Positions 9,923-19,717 of a stretch of DNA of 64,000 nt are shown here, in pieces. The DNA is from Erythrobacteraceae bacterium Alg239-R51 (lineage in GTDB: Bacteria; Pseudomonadota; Alphaproteobacteria; Sphingomonadales; Sphingomonadaceae). A program made the translations under genes and the position numbers. The notes beneath the pieces are model-generated. The model saw only the letters and a list, made by a program, of their open reading frames with translations, did no database searches and was not told the DNA's origin. Numbering within the stretch: the first letter of the stretch is position 1; each line of letters begins with the position of its first letter. Location: positions 1,984,001-2,048,000 of the forward strand of contig CAMZOI010000001.1 in the NCBI GenBank assembly GCA_947331495.1. The letters are read 5' to 3'.

Positions 9923-11098
9923 TTACTTCGAGATCTTGCTGACCACGCCCGAACCAACGGTACGACCGCCTTCGCGGATCGCGAAGCGCAGGCCTTCGTC
10001 CATGGCGATCGGTGCGATGAGCTTGACGTCGATCGTCACATTGTCGCCCGGCATCACCATTTCGGTACCTTCGGGAAGGATCACTTCGCCGGTCACGTCC
10101 GTCGTACGGAAGTAGAACTGCGGACGATAGTTCGCGAAGAACGGCGTGTGACGGCCCCCTTCGTCCTTCGAAAGGACATAGACTTCCGCCGAGAACTCGG
10201 TGTGCGGGTTCACGGTGCCGGGCTTGGCCAGGACCTGGCCACGCTCGACGTCTTCACGAGCCACGCCGCGGATAAGGGCACCGATATTGTCGCCGGCTTC
10301 ACCGCGATCAAGCAGCTTGCGGAACATTTCGACGCCGGTCACGGTCGTCTTCGTAGTGTCCTTGATGCCAACGATTTCGCATTCGTCGCCAACATTCACG
10401 ATGCCGGTTTCAACACGACCGGTGACAACCGTACCGCGACCCGAGATCGAGAAAACGTCTTCGATCGGCATCAGGAAGGGCTGGTCTACAGGGCGTTCCG
10501 GAGTCGGGATGTAGGTATCGACGGCTTCCATCAATTCCTTGATCGAATTTTCGCCGATTTCCGGATCGCGACCTTCCAGCGCGGCAAGAGCCGAACCCTT
10601 GATGATCGGAATATCGTCACCGTCAAAACCGTATTCGCTGAGCAGTTCGCGGACTTCCAGCTCGACGAGTTCGAGGATTTCCTCGTCATCGACCTGGTCG
10701 ACCTTGTTCATGTAGACGACCAGTTTCGGAACACCGACCTGACGCGAGAGCAGGATGTGCTCACGAGTCTGCGGCATCGGACCATCGGCAGCGTTCACGA
10801 CCAGGATCGCGCCGTCCATCTGGGCGGCACCGGTGATCATGTTCTTCACGTAGTCGGCGTGACCCGGGCAGTCGACGTGCGCATAGTGGCGATTGTCGGT
10901 TTCGTATTCGACGTGTGCAGTCGAAATGGTGATGCCGCGCTCACGCTCTTCGGGAGCCTTGTCGATATTTGCAAAATCGACTGCCGAACCCTGGACCTTG
11001 GTGATCGCCGCGGTCAGCGTGGTCTTGCCGTGGTCCACGTGGCCAATCGTGCCAACGTTGACGTGCGGCTTGTTGCGCTCGAATTTTTCCTTCGCCAT
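9923..11098 (-). CDS. tuf: Elongation factor Tu
   Basis: A 391-aa GTPase that delivers aminoacyl-tRNA to the ribosome. The G domain shows G1 GHVDHGKTT (residues 18-26), G3 DCPGHADY and G4 NKVD, then domains II and III ([28 protein letters not shown] end). Length is normal. It is the last gene of the str operon, 91 bases after fusA, with a strong terminator downstream. Many alphaproteobacteria have a second tuf elsewhere; only one is in this window. Confidence 0.98.
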   Translation of the reverse strand: MAKEKFERNKPHVNVGTIGHVDHGKTTLTAAITKVQGSAVDFANIDKAPEERERGITISTAHVEYETDNRHYAHVDCPGHADYVKNMITGAAQMDGAILVVNAADGPMPQTREHILLSRQVGVPKLVVYMNKVDQVDDEEILELVELEVRELLSEYGFDGDDIPIIKGSALAALEGRDPEIGENSIKELMEAVDTYIPTPERPVDQPFLMPIEDVFSISGRGTVVTGRVETGIVNVGDECEIVGIKDTTKTTVTGVEMFRKLLDRGEAGDNIGALIRGVAREDVERGQVLAKPGTVNPHTEFSAEVYVLSKDEGGRHTPFFANYRPQFYFRTTDVTGEVILPEGTEMVMPGDNVTIDVKLIAPIAMDEGLRFAIREGGRTVGSGVVSKISK

Positions 11099-11189
11099 TT
11101 TCCAATAACCTCTAGTCTTGAATTAGGGATTTCTGCGGGGAAAACAGCGCCCGCTAAATCAGGCGCCGCCCCTAGACCGTGAAACTCGC

Positions 11190-13283
<2,094 letters not shown>

Positions 13284-13396
13284 GTGGAATTCCTCGTGGG
13301 TTCGGGGCGGGCGTTACGCGTGCCCCATATGGGTAAGAATGTGACCGCGTGGAGACCGTTCCGACACTGCGCCGGACCGGCCTCCTTGCGCGATGC

Positions 13397-13867
13397 CTAC
13401 CAGCGGTAGTGCGAGAAGGCGCGGTTCGCGTCCGCCATGCGGTGCGTGTCCTCGCGCTTCTTCACGGCATTGCCGCGGTTGTTGGAGGCATCCATCAGCT
13501 CGCCCGAAAGGCGTGCGGCCATGGTGGTTTCCGGACGCCCGCGCGCCGCGGTGATCAGCCAGCGGATCGCCAGCGCCTGGGCCCGCTCGGGACGGACCTC
13601 GACCGGGACCTGGTAGGTCGCACCGCCGACGCGGCGGCTGCGGACTTCGACCTGCGGCTTGATGTTCTCGAGCGCGGCGTGGAAGGTCTCGACCGGATTG
13701 GTCTTGGCCTTGGCTTCCACCGTGTCGAGCGCGGTGTAGACGATACCTTCCGCAACGGCTTTCTTGCCGTCATACATCAGGTTGTTCATGAATTTCGACA
13801 GCACCTGATCGTTGAACTTCGGATCAGGCAAGATTTCCCGTTTCTCGGGACGACGACGACGTGACAT
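13397..13867 (-). CDS. rpsG: 30S ribosomal protein S7
   Basis: A 156-aa S7, the primary binder of the 16S 3' major domain and, in E. coli, repressor of the str operon through the rpsL-rpsG gap. It opens [20 protein letters not shown] and ends [15 protein letters not shown]. The frame is open upstream, but the ATG at 13867 follows an AAGGAG Shine-Dalgarno and matches the family start. That SD lies inside a small hairpin (see 13875-13911). Confidence 0.97.
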   Translation of the reverse strand: MSRRRRPEKREILPDPKFNDQVLSKFMNNLMYDGKKAVAEGIVYTALDTVEAKAKTNPVETFHAALENIKPQVEVRSRRVGGATYQVPVEVRPERAQALAIRWLITAARGRPETTMAARLSGELMDASNNRGNAVKKREDTHRMADANRAFSHYRW

Positions 13868-13874
13868 ATTTCCA

Positions 13875-13911
13875 ACTCCTTCGGAGTGGACTTTCACATC
13901 CGTGAAAGTCC
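13875..13911 (-). promoter_or_regulatory. Twin hairpins covering the rpsG Shine-Dalgarno
   Basis: In the minus-strand RNA a perfect 10-bp hairpin, GGACTTTCAC with GTGAAAGTCC and a 4-base loop (13888-13911), is followed without a gap by ACTCC-GAA-GGAGT (13875-13887). The second stem contains the GGAG of the rpsG Shine-Dalgarno, seven bases before the ATG. S7 autoregulation in E. coli acts in this gap, so a translational operator is plausible. Confidence 0.5.
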
Positions 13912-13923
13912 TGCGGCTCCAGC

Positions 13924-13982
13924 CCGCTCCCCCACCCGACCACCCATAGGATACCCTTGGCAGGGTGACCGGGTGGAGGAGC
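13924..13982. repeat. Palindromic repeat, copy 1 (rpsL-rpsG gap)
   Basis: GCTCCCCCACCCG (13926-13938) pairs with CGGGTGGAGGAGC (13970-13982) with one mismatch. Inside is a second hairpin, ACCCT/AGGGT (13953-13966). The left arm shares about 22 bases with the arms of the palindrome at 14023-14082, so the gap holds related nested repeats. Confidence 0.6.
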
Positions 13983-14022
13983 GAGCTGGCTCCGCGTGTG
14001 AAACCTCGGGCCCGGTGCCGGT

Positions 14023-14082
14023 CCGCTACCCCTCCCGACCGCCCGTACGGACAATGCCTCGGGTGGTCGGGAGGGGGAGCGG
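14023..14082. repeat. Palindromic repeat, copy 2 (rpsL-rpsG gap)
   Basis: A 23-base arm at 14023-14045 (CCGCTACCCCTCCCGACC...) pairs with 14060-14082 (...GGTCGGGAGGGGGAGCGG) with two mismatches around a 14-base loop. Both arms resemble the left arm of the element at 13924. In the rpsL-rpsG transcript it would form a very stable stem. Confidence 0.65.
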
Positions 14083-14132
14083 GCCGGTGCCGCAAGGTCA
14101 GCACGGATGTGCTGACCGCACCCACAAAAACC

Positions 14133-14504
14133 TTACTTCGGACGCTTGGCGCCGTATTTCGAACGGCTCTGCTTGCGGTCCTTGACACCCTGCGTATCGA
14201 GCACGCCGCGCAGGACGTGGTAACGCACGCCGGGAAGGTCGCGCACACGCCCGCCACGGATCAGCACGACGCTGTGTTCCTGGAGGTTGTGGCCCTCGCC
14301 GGGGATGTAGGTGATGACCTCGCGCTGGTTGGTCAGGCGAACCTTGGCCACCTTGCGCAGAGCCGAGTTCGGCTTCTTCGGGGTCGTCGTGTAGACGCGG
14401 GTGCAAACGCCGCGTTTCTGCGGATTTGCTTCCATCGCAGGGACCTTGGACTTGGCCTTCTGCGGGACGCGGCCCTTGCGGACCAGCTGGTTGATCGTCG
14501 GCAT
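14133..14504 (-). CDS. rpsL: 30S ribosomal protein S12 (Arg at position 88)
   Basis: A 123-aa S12 of the decoding centre. The ATG at 14504 gives [18 protein letters not shown]; the open frame extends six codons further but the family start is here. The [10 protein letters not shown] loop is intact (Lys43). In the second conserved loop the residue that is Lys88 in E. coli numbering with Met1 is Arg ([13 protein letters not shown]; codon at 14241-14243 reads CGC on the coding strand). Lys-to-Arg at this position is a known streptomycin-resistance change. First gene of the str operon. Confidence 0.97.
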   Translation of the reverse strand: MPTINQLVRKGRVPQKAKSKVPAMEANPQKRGVCTRVYTTTPKKPNSALRKVAKVRLTNQREVITYIPGEGHNLQEHSVVLIRGGRVRDLPGVRYHVLRGVLDTQGVKDRKQSRSKYGAKRPK

Positions 14505-14606
14505 AGATATCTTTCTCTTCACCGTGTGGCCCGACCCGGATGGGTCAGAACGTCAAGGCGGCGACTAGCGGCTCGGGGTGGTGTCTCGGTTCGGGCGAGA
14601 TGAAAG

Positions 14607-14636
14607 CCGTTCGTCCGGGGCCTGTCGAAGGGCGAA
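14607..14636. repeat. Dispersed repeat copy, rpsL leader (degenerate)
   Basis: CCGTTCGTCCGGGGCCTGTC followed by GAAGGGCGAAC resembles the element at 52724-52751, whose core is CTGAGCTTGTCGAAGG. It lies in the untranslated leader upstream of rpsL. Confidence 0.5.
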
Positions 14637-14868
14637 CCCCTCGGCCTGGACCGGCTGCACTCGCACGAGCCTGAAACGCTCCACCCAAAAGCCACACGGC
14701 CACCGGGTTACTCTGACGGCTGCCCCGAGCGAGACTTCGCCACAGGGGGCGAAGTGTGCTGCAATAGAAAAGAGCCTCGTCGCAAAAGCGACAGGCCCCC
14801 GGGACATGACCGGCAATGTTCAGCTCTATCTGACCGGATCGGGACGAATCCTGCACCGGATGGGGGCG

Positions 14869-14897
14869 CATTTAGTTGGATTTGGGGTTCCGGTCAA
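14869..14897 (-). promoter_or_regulatory. Predicted promoter of the str operon (rpsL)
   Basis: On the minus strand: -35 TTGACC (14892-14897), 17-base spacer, -10 TAAATG (14869-14874). It lies between the SRAP gene and rpsL and is the best sigma70-like match upstream of rpsL. Confidence 0.55.
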
Positions 14898-14903
14898 GGG
14901 TTC

Positions 14904-15524
14904 CTACAGCAGCGATGCCTGCCTGCCGCCCGCCCATGGTTCGCGCGTACGATCGAGCACGAGATCGCCCGTCCACGGGCGGCACAGGGCGCGCGCTGCG
15001 TCGGGCGCGCCGGCGGTCCATTGCTCGTAATCGTCGGGTGCCAGGATGACCGGCATCCGGTCATGGCACTCGGCAGCCACGCCGCAGGCATCGGTCATGA
15101 CCATCGAATAGCAGCGACCCCATTCGTCGCTGTCGCGCCAGACCGCCGCGCAGGCGAACAGGTCGGCATCGGGCAGCGAGAGCCAGCTGCGGGTCTTGCC
15201 GCCCTTCGGCCCCTCCGCCTCGGCCCAGGCGGTCAGCGGGATGAGGCAGCGTCGTTCCTCGAAACTGTTGCGCCAGAAGAAGCTGTCCAATTTGTCGGCG
15301 CGGGTGTTGTTGACCGGCTTCGGCTTCAATGCCTGCCCCTTCGCGCCCTTGCGCTGGAGCGGGAAGCCCCACGTCATCGAGACCACCGCGCCATCGGCTA
15401 CCACCGCACCGGGATAGGCCGGAAAAACCTCCGCCCCGAAATTCGCGCCGCCCAGATCGTTGGTCGCACGAAACCAGTTGGCCACTTCGGCATGGGACTT
15501 CGTCATGCGGTAGAGGTTGCACAT
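14904..15524 (-). CDS. SOS response-associated peptidase (HMCES/YedK family)
   Basis: A 206-aa SRAP-domain protein. The family crosslinks its N-terminal Cys to abasic sites in single-stranded DNA, shielding them. Cys2 follows the initiator Met (MCNLYRMTKSHAEVANWF). The expected central Asn (VNNTRADKLDSFFW) and the C-terminal His of the active site (AAECHDRMPVIL) are also visible. It is monocistronic and lies upstream of the str operon on the same strand. The assignment is firm; the substrate role rests on studied relatives. Confidence 0.92.
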   Translation of the reverse strand: MCNLYRMTKSHAEVANWFRATNDLGGANFGAEVFPAYPGAVVADGAVVSMTWGFPLQRKGAKGQALKPKPVNNTRADKLDSFFWRNSFEERRCLIPLTAWAEAEGPKGGKTRSWLSLPDADLFACAAVWRDSDEWGRCYSMVMTDACGVAAECHDRMPVILAPDDYEQWTAGAPDAARALCRPWTGDLVLDRTREPWAGGRQASLL

Positions 15525-15688
15525 GGGTAGGGGTTAGGAGGTTTGACTATCACCTCTCAAGAGGAAAGGGGCTCATTCCGATCCTTCAAATACCAGTTAG
15601 GACGCGAAACAATGCCAGAGTGGTCGTCAATCTTCATTTAGGGAACCGCCCCCCGCCCCTCACCCGTTGGTTCGGCAAGGAGAACGCC

Positions 15689-15850
15689 ATGCCCACACAA
15701 CAGGACCGAAACGACGAACCCATCCACATCGATGCCGAAAAGGCGCGCGGGGCGGAGATTATCCTGACCAAGCGCCGTAAACGGGTGATCTTCATCGCCG
15801 GGCTGGTCGGCTTCGTACTGCTCGCGCTGGTGTTCGGTTTGCTTGCCTAG
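15689..15850 (+). CDS. Small single-pass membrane protein (53 aa)
   Basis: A 53-aa product: a polar, charged N-terminal half (about 32 residues, ending LTKRRKR) followed by one hydrophobic helix (VIFIAGLVGFVLLALVFGLL). AAGGAGA lies five bases before the ATG, which fixes the start. The charge pattern suggests an N-in, C-out tail-anchored topology. Function unknown. It stands alone between the divergent SRAP gene and another small membrane protein gene. Confidence 0.6.
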   Translation: MPTQQDRNDEPIHIDAEKARGAEIILTKRRKRVIFIAGLVGFVLLALVFGLLA

Positions 15851-16088
15851 CGCTGCCGCTTCGTGTCTCGCATGGGTTGGAATTAGAGCTATCTTGACGT
15901 ACGTTTTACACGGACGCGATTTGCCTAACATGCGGCCCACGTTTCGGGAAAGTCTCGCCCGATCCGACCTTCCCTAAGTCGAATCGTAAACAGACATAGT
16001 TAACGCGCGACGAGCCGGTTGCGGCGCGTGACGAATGTCGCGTGGGCAACGAGTAATTCAGCATTGGGCGTCTAATATATGTTGCAAC

Positions 16089-16104
16089 CGCGGCGATCGC
16101 CGCG
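16089..16104. other. Perfect 16-bp palindrome upstream of the 84-aa protein gene
   Basis: CGCGGCGATCGCCGCG is a perfect palindrome about 20 bases before the TTG start at 16126. It could be an operator or chance in GC-rich DNA. The rest of the 275-base gap upstream (15851-16125) shows no gene. Confidence 0.3.
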
Positions 16105-16125
16105 AGATCAACACGGGGAAGCACA

Positions 16126-16380
16126 TTGCGGAACGATACCGATACCGGCGGCGATTACGACTACCGGCGGATAAGCTCTCGCAGCGTATTCGGACTGGCG
16201 CTGCTTGCGGCGGTGGGCGCTGTCGCGCTGCTTGGTGGCGCTTGGCACACGTTGGAGACAGCGACCGAACAGGAGAAGATTGCCGAGCCGCCCAACCTCA
16301 AACAGGCCGTCGAAAAAATCGAAGAGAAGGGTAAGGAGCTGACCCGGCGCGCGAACCAACGCGGCATGAAGGAAGGCTAG
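16126..16380 (+). CDS. Small membrane protein with charged C-terminal helix (84 aa)
   Basis: An 84-aa product starting at TTG with a GGGGAAG Shine-Dalgarno just upstream. One membrane helix (VFGLALLAAVGAVALLGGAW, about residues 21-40) is followed by a charged stretch that looks helical (LKQAVEKIEEKGKELTRRAN). No family recognised. Coding status rests on the membrane-plus-helix pattern and the SD; the non-ATG start lowers confidence. Confidence 0.5.
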   Translation: MRNDTDTGGDYDYRRISSRSVFGLALLAAVGAVALLGGAWHTLETATEQEKIAEPPNLKQAVEKIEEKGKELTRRANQRGMKEG

Positions 16381-16389
16381 TCGGACTTC

Positions 16390-16482
16390 TCAGATGCCGA
16401 CGAAGGCGATCGCTGCTTTGCCGGCAAAGATGGCAATCACCAAGATGCCATCGCCCAACCGTTCCACCAAGGTATCGAACAT
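16390..16482 (-). CDS. Putative 30-aa membrane microprotein
   Basis: A minus-strand frame that encodes MFDTLVERLGDGILVIAIFA plus ten more residues. A hydrophobic helix covers most of the second half. An AAGGGGGAA Shine-Dalgarno sits a few bases upstream of the ATG. It is convergent with the 84-aa gene, whose stop lies 10 bases away. Its size resembles known stress-related membrane microproteins, but no family is recognised. Confidence 0.35.
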   Translation of the reverse strand: MFDTLVERLGDGILVIAIFAGKAAIAFVGI

Positions 16483-16521
16483 TGCGTTCCCCCTTTCCGG
16501 TACCGGTATAGGGAACGGGCT

Positions 16522-16550
16522 TTGACAAAGGGTTCGGTGATACCGTTACC
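16522..16550 (+). promoter_or_regulatory. Predicted promoter of the glycosyltransferase/barrel pair
   Basis: A consensus -35 TTGACA (16522-16527), 17-base spacer and a weak -10 GTTACC (16545-16550), about 80 bases upstream of the GTG start at 16632. Confidence 0.4.
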
Positions 16551-16631
16551 GCGACGTTAACCATAAAACAATGATTTGGGTGGATATTTTCGTCTCAGCC
16601 AGCGTGGATACAGGGTGAAAGGACGAATAGT

Positions 16632-18026
16632 GTGGAACAACGCTTAATGTCCGGAAGCCAAGCTTCGAAACTGCTGACCCGGAATGCTGCGGGCGACCGC
16701 GCCGCATGGGATCGGCGGGACCGGCATGCGCAACGGCGTTTTGCGACATCTGTGTTTTTTGCGCTGGCCTGGGTCCTCGTGAGTATCTGGCTGTCGCTTC
16801 CCTGGTTGAGCGATCTGGCCAACCTGTCGCACCCGTTGGTAGCGCTCTTTGTGCTGGCCTTCGTCGCCTACGTCCCAGGCTTCATGAACGCCTTCCTTCT
16901 CGCCAGTCTCGTGCTGCGCCCCGATCCCTTGCGACAGACGCCGCAAACTTGGCCTTCCGTATCGATCCTGATTGCTGCCTACAATGAAGAGAAGCTGATC
17001 GGCGAAACGCTGCGCAGCATCAGTGAATTGAACTATCCCGGCGTCCTGGAAATTCTGGTGATGGACGACGGATCGCGCGATCGCACCGCAGAGGAAGTGC
17101 GCGCATACGAGCCTGTTTTCGCAGAGCTTCCGGACAAGACCCTACGACTTGTCCGAGAGAAGCGTAACCGCGGGAAGGCCCGCGTGCTCAACCACGGCCT
17201 GGAGTTGTCAACGCACGAACTGGTGGTGACTATCGATGCCGATACCCTGCTGGAAAAGGGCTGTCTGATTTCTCTGGTGGAACATCTTGCGGCCAGCCCG
17301 CCCGAGACGAAAGCGATCGCCGGCGCTGTTTTTGTCGGCAATCAAGATGAAAGCTGGATCACCCGGGTGCAGCAGTGGGATTATTTCCACGGGATCGCCG
17401 CGGTGAAGCGCATGCAGGGCATGTATAACGGCACACTTGTCGCACAGGGCGCTTTTTCGATCTATCGCAAATCGGCGCTGCTCGAAGCCGGCGGTTGGCC
17501 GGATACGGTCGGCGAGGACATCGTGCTGACCTGGTCATTGCTCCGTAGGGATTACAAGGTTGGGCACGCCGAAGACGCGATTGCGTGGACCCATGCCCCG
17601 AGTACGTTCGGCGAACTCGCCAACCAGCGCAAGCGATGGGCGCGTGGAATGATCGAGGCACTGGCGATCCACAAGGGGTTGCTCAAGATGCCGCGGCTGC
17701 GAACCATGTTCATCTGGTGGAACCTCCTGTTCGTCAGCATCGATTTCACTTTTACCTTCGCATTTCTTCCCGGACTTATACTGGCCTTTCTTGGAATATT
17801 CTGGCTTGCAGGGCCCATAACGCTGCTGGTCCTGCCATTGGCGGCGCTGTGGAACATAGTCATATATCGCATCCAGACGCGGATGCTCAAACGCAACGAC
17901 ATTGAAATGGAAAAAAGCCTTTCCGGCTTCCTTCTCTATGCTTTCATTTATCCGCTGCTGATGCAGCCGGTATCGGTATGGGGCTATTTCGCAGAGCTTA
18001 CCGGAGGACGAAAGCAATGGAACTGA
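16632..18026 (+). CDS. Family 2 glycosyltransferase, poly-beta-GlcNAc synthase-like
   Basis: A 464-aa inner-membrane glycosyltransferase. Two N-terminal membrane helices (about residues 38-95) precede a cytoplasmic GT2 domain (SILIAAYNEEKLIGETLRSI; DDGSRDRT; IDADT; GED; QRKRW, the Q-x-x-R-W signature of processive synthases), then C-terminal helices. The layout matches PgaC/IcaA, hyaluronan and cellulose synthases. GTG start with AAAGGA upstream; an ATG five codons on is possible. The last 10 bases overlap the next gene, an outer-membrane barrel. No PgaB-type deacetylase is nearby, so the polymer is unknown. Confidence 0.85.
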   Translation: MEQRLMSGSQASKLLTRNAAGDRAAWDRRDRHAQRRFATSVFFALAWVLVSIWLSLPWLSDLANLSHPLVALFVLAFVAYVPGFMNAFLLASLVLRPDPLRQTPQTWPSVSILIAAYNEEKLIGETLRSISELNYPGVLEILVMDDGSRDRTAEEVRAYEPVFAELPDKTLRLVREKRNRGKARVLNHGLELSTHELVVTIDADTLLEKGCLISLVEHLAASPPETKAIAGAVFVGNQDESWITRVQQWDYFHGIAAVKRMQGMYNGTLVAQGAFSIYRKSALLEAGGWPDTVGEDIVLTWSLLRRDYKVGHAEDAIAWTHAPSTFGELANQRKRWARGMIEALAIHKGLLKMPRLRTMFIWWNLLFVSIDFTFTFAFLPGLILAFLGIFWLAGPITLLVLPLAALWNIVIYRIQTRMLKRNDIEMEKSLSGFLLYAFIYPLLMQPVSVWGYFAELTGGRKQWN

Positions 18027-18949
18027 CCAATCGAGTGCTTTCCGCATTGGTCGTAATGAGCGTTATCGCGATACCATCCTCAATCCTTGCGCAAGAACTC
18101 GAACCTGTACCGGCCATTGGAGGACAGGTCTTTGTATCAAGCGATAGCGATGACACCGATATCGTTCGTGCGGCAATCGACTTCGATCTGCGCAATCGGG
18201 GCGATGATCACCGCGTCGGCGTGCGGGTTGAGAAGGCCTGGTACGATCCGTCGGGAAGCGGAACGCGCGAGCGCGAGCGTGTCTTCGCCAGGTACGCCGA
18301 CACTTCTGACGGCTGGACCTGGTCGGCCTTGATCGGAACCGACGGTAATTCGGTTATCGGCTCGGCTTCAATCAATGACGACAGCCGGTTTCGCAAGGAA
18401 GCGTTCGTGGAACGTGACGTGGTCGAGACTGCGCGCGGCCTTGACGAAGGTATTTACTCGACCTTCGTCGGAGCAGCAATCGATCTGCCGGTGGACGATA
18501 GCAATATCGTCACCCTTCTCGGTGGTGTACAGGAGTTTACCGGCGAAAATGTTCGGCTCCACGCGCGAGCAAACTATGTCCATGTGGTCGACACAGATCT
18601 GGGTTTGAGTGCACAATTGCGCGGCCGGTATTTCCGCGATAGCGAACCGCGCGAGTTCGACTATTACTCGCCTCGGTGGTACGCGCAGGTTCTGCCTGTC
18701 GTACAGTTGCGCCGCTTTGTTGAAGGCTGGGAACTCGTCGGTGCGGGCGGGGTTGGTATCCAGCGCGATGCTGAGACGGACTGGCGTCAGTCCAACTTCG
18801 CGCATGCCCGTTTTCGCAGTCCGCGAAATGCGCAGGACTGGTCTTTTTTCGGGGATGCGACCTACACCGAAACTCCTTCGAACAGCGCAACGATCACGGA
18901 CAACTATAGTTATCTGCAGGCCCGGGTGGGAGTCATGCGACGCTTCTAG
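18017..18949 (+). CDS. Outer-membrane beta-barrel protein (PgaA-porin-like partner)
   Basis: A 310-aa exported protein. A Sec signal peptide (MELTNRVLSALVVMSVIAIP...ILAQE) is cut near residue 26. The mature part has alternating hydrophobic/polar strands and aromatic residues (WYAQVLPVVQLRRF; YLQARVGVMRRF) and ends in Phe, as outer-membrane barrels do. Overlap with the synthase gene implies joint expression and a role in export of its polymer, like the PgaA barrel, but without TPR repeats. Homology to PgaA is inferred from context and not shown by motif. Confidence 0.65.
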   Translation: MELTNRVLSALVVMSVIAIPSSILAQELEPVPAIGGQVFVSSDSDDTDIVRAAIDFDLRNRGDDHRVGVRVEKAWYDPSGSGTRERERVFARYADTSDGWTWSALIGTDGNSVIGSASINDDSRFRKEAFVERDVVETARGLDEGIYSTFVGAAIDLPVDDSNIVTLLGGVQEFTGENVRLHARANYVHVVDTDLGLSAQLRGRYFRDSEPREFDYYSPRWYAQVLPVVQLRRFVEGWELVGAGGVGIQRDAETDWRQSNFAHARFRSPRNAQDWSFFGDATYTETPSNSATITDNYSYLQARVGVMRRF

Positions 18950-19021
18950 CCGACATGCGGGCAGACGCTGCGGCAAAAACCATTTTCCTACACCCGCTTA
19001 ATCTGCATTTTAGGGGCGGTC

Positions 19022-19717
19022 ATGTCCGAATCAGACCAGCCCGCCCCCACCCGAAAGATCGCCCGCCAGGCCACCTCCGCCGTCGCGCATGTCGCTCCGC
19101 CGCCGGAGGAAGACGATCCGCTGCTCGGCTTCGCGCCCTACGTCCACACCGCGCCGCGGCGCAATTCGATCACGCCCGATCTGCAGCGCAAGTTCATCGC
19201 CACGCTGGCGGCCACCGGCATCGTCAGCCAGGCTGCGCTTTCCATCGGCAAGAGCATGGAGGCGATCTACAAGCTGCGCGCGAAATCCGGGGCGGAAGGG
19301 TTCGCCGCGGCTTGGGATGCGGCGGTCGATCGCGGGGTGTCGCGGCTGGAGGACAGTGCGCTCGCCCGCGCGATCGAGGGGACGCCCGAATGGCGCGTCG
19401 CGTCCGATGACAGCGTGATGACCTATGGCAGGAAGCACAATGAGAGCCTCGTCATGTTCTTCCTGCGCAATCGCCGGCCGGAGAAATACAGCGAGCATAT
19501 CCGCCCCGGCCACCCGGTCTACGAACGTATCCGCCGCGAAGTGCTGGCCAGCCTGGCGCCCGAAACCGGCGCGGCGGGCGAGGCGGGTGGGGATGACCGC
19601 GAATGCGCGCTGTCGCGCCATTTCGCCGACCGGCTGGCGAAGACGGGCAGCACGGGCGAGAGCGGCGGCACGGTGCCCGCGGTGGAGCATCGCGTCGATG
19701 ACGACACTAGGCGGTAA
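19022..19717 (+). CDS. Helix-turn-helix protein, terminase-small-subunit-like
   Basis: A 231-aa protein of unknown function. A Pro/Ala-rich leader precedes a DNA-binding-like region (about residues 53-115: LQRKFIATLAATGIVSQAAL, then SIGKSMEAIYKLRAKSG and FAAAWDAAVDRGVSRLEDSA). This matches the layout of the 51305-52615 product, so the two are paralogues. The helix-turn-helix plus FAAAW block resembles phage terminase small subunits, but no phage genes are near. It ends in an 11-base convergent overlap with the LysR gene. Confidence 0.6.
   Translation: MSESDQPAPTRKIARQATSAVAHVAPPPEEDDPLLGFAPYVHTAPRRNSITPDLQRKFIATLAATGIVSQAALSIGKSMEAIYKLRAKSGAEGFAAAWDAAVDRGVSRLEDSALARAIEGTPEWRVASDDSVMTYGRKHNESLVMFFLRNRRPEKYSEHIRPGHPVYERIRREVLASLAPETGAAGEAGGDDRECALSRHFADRLAKTGSTGESGGTVPAVEHRVDDDTRR

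Larger units (their letters stand above)
14505..14903 (-). other. rpsL upstream region: long leader, repeat copy, promoter
   Basis: A 399-base stretch without a credible gene. It contains the predicted str promoter (14869-14897), implying a leader of about 360 bases, and a degenerate copy of the dispersed repeat at 14607-14636. No SD-linked reading frame stands out on either strand. Confidence 0.5.

Noticed and set aside
13868-14132. A coding gene in the rpsL-rpsG gap
   Set aside because: Open frames there are made of the palindromic repeats and have no plausible start or family.
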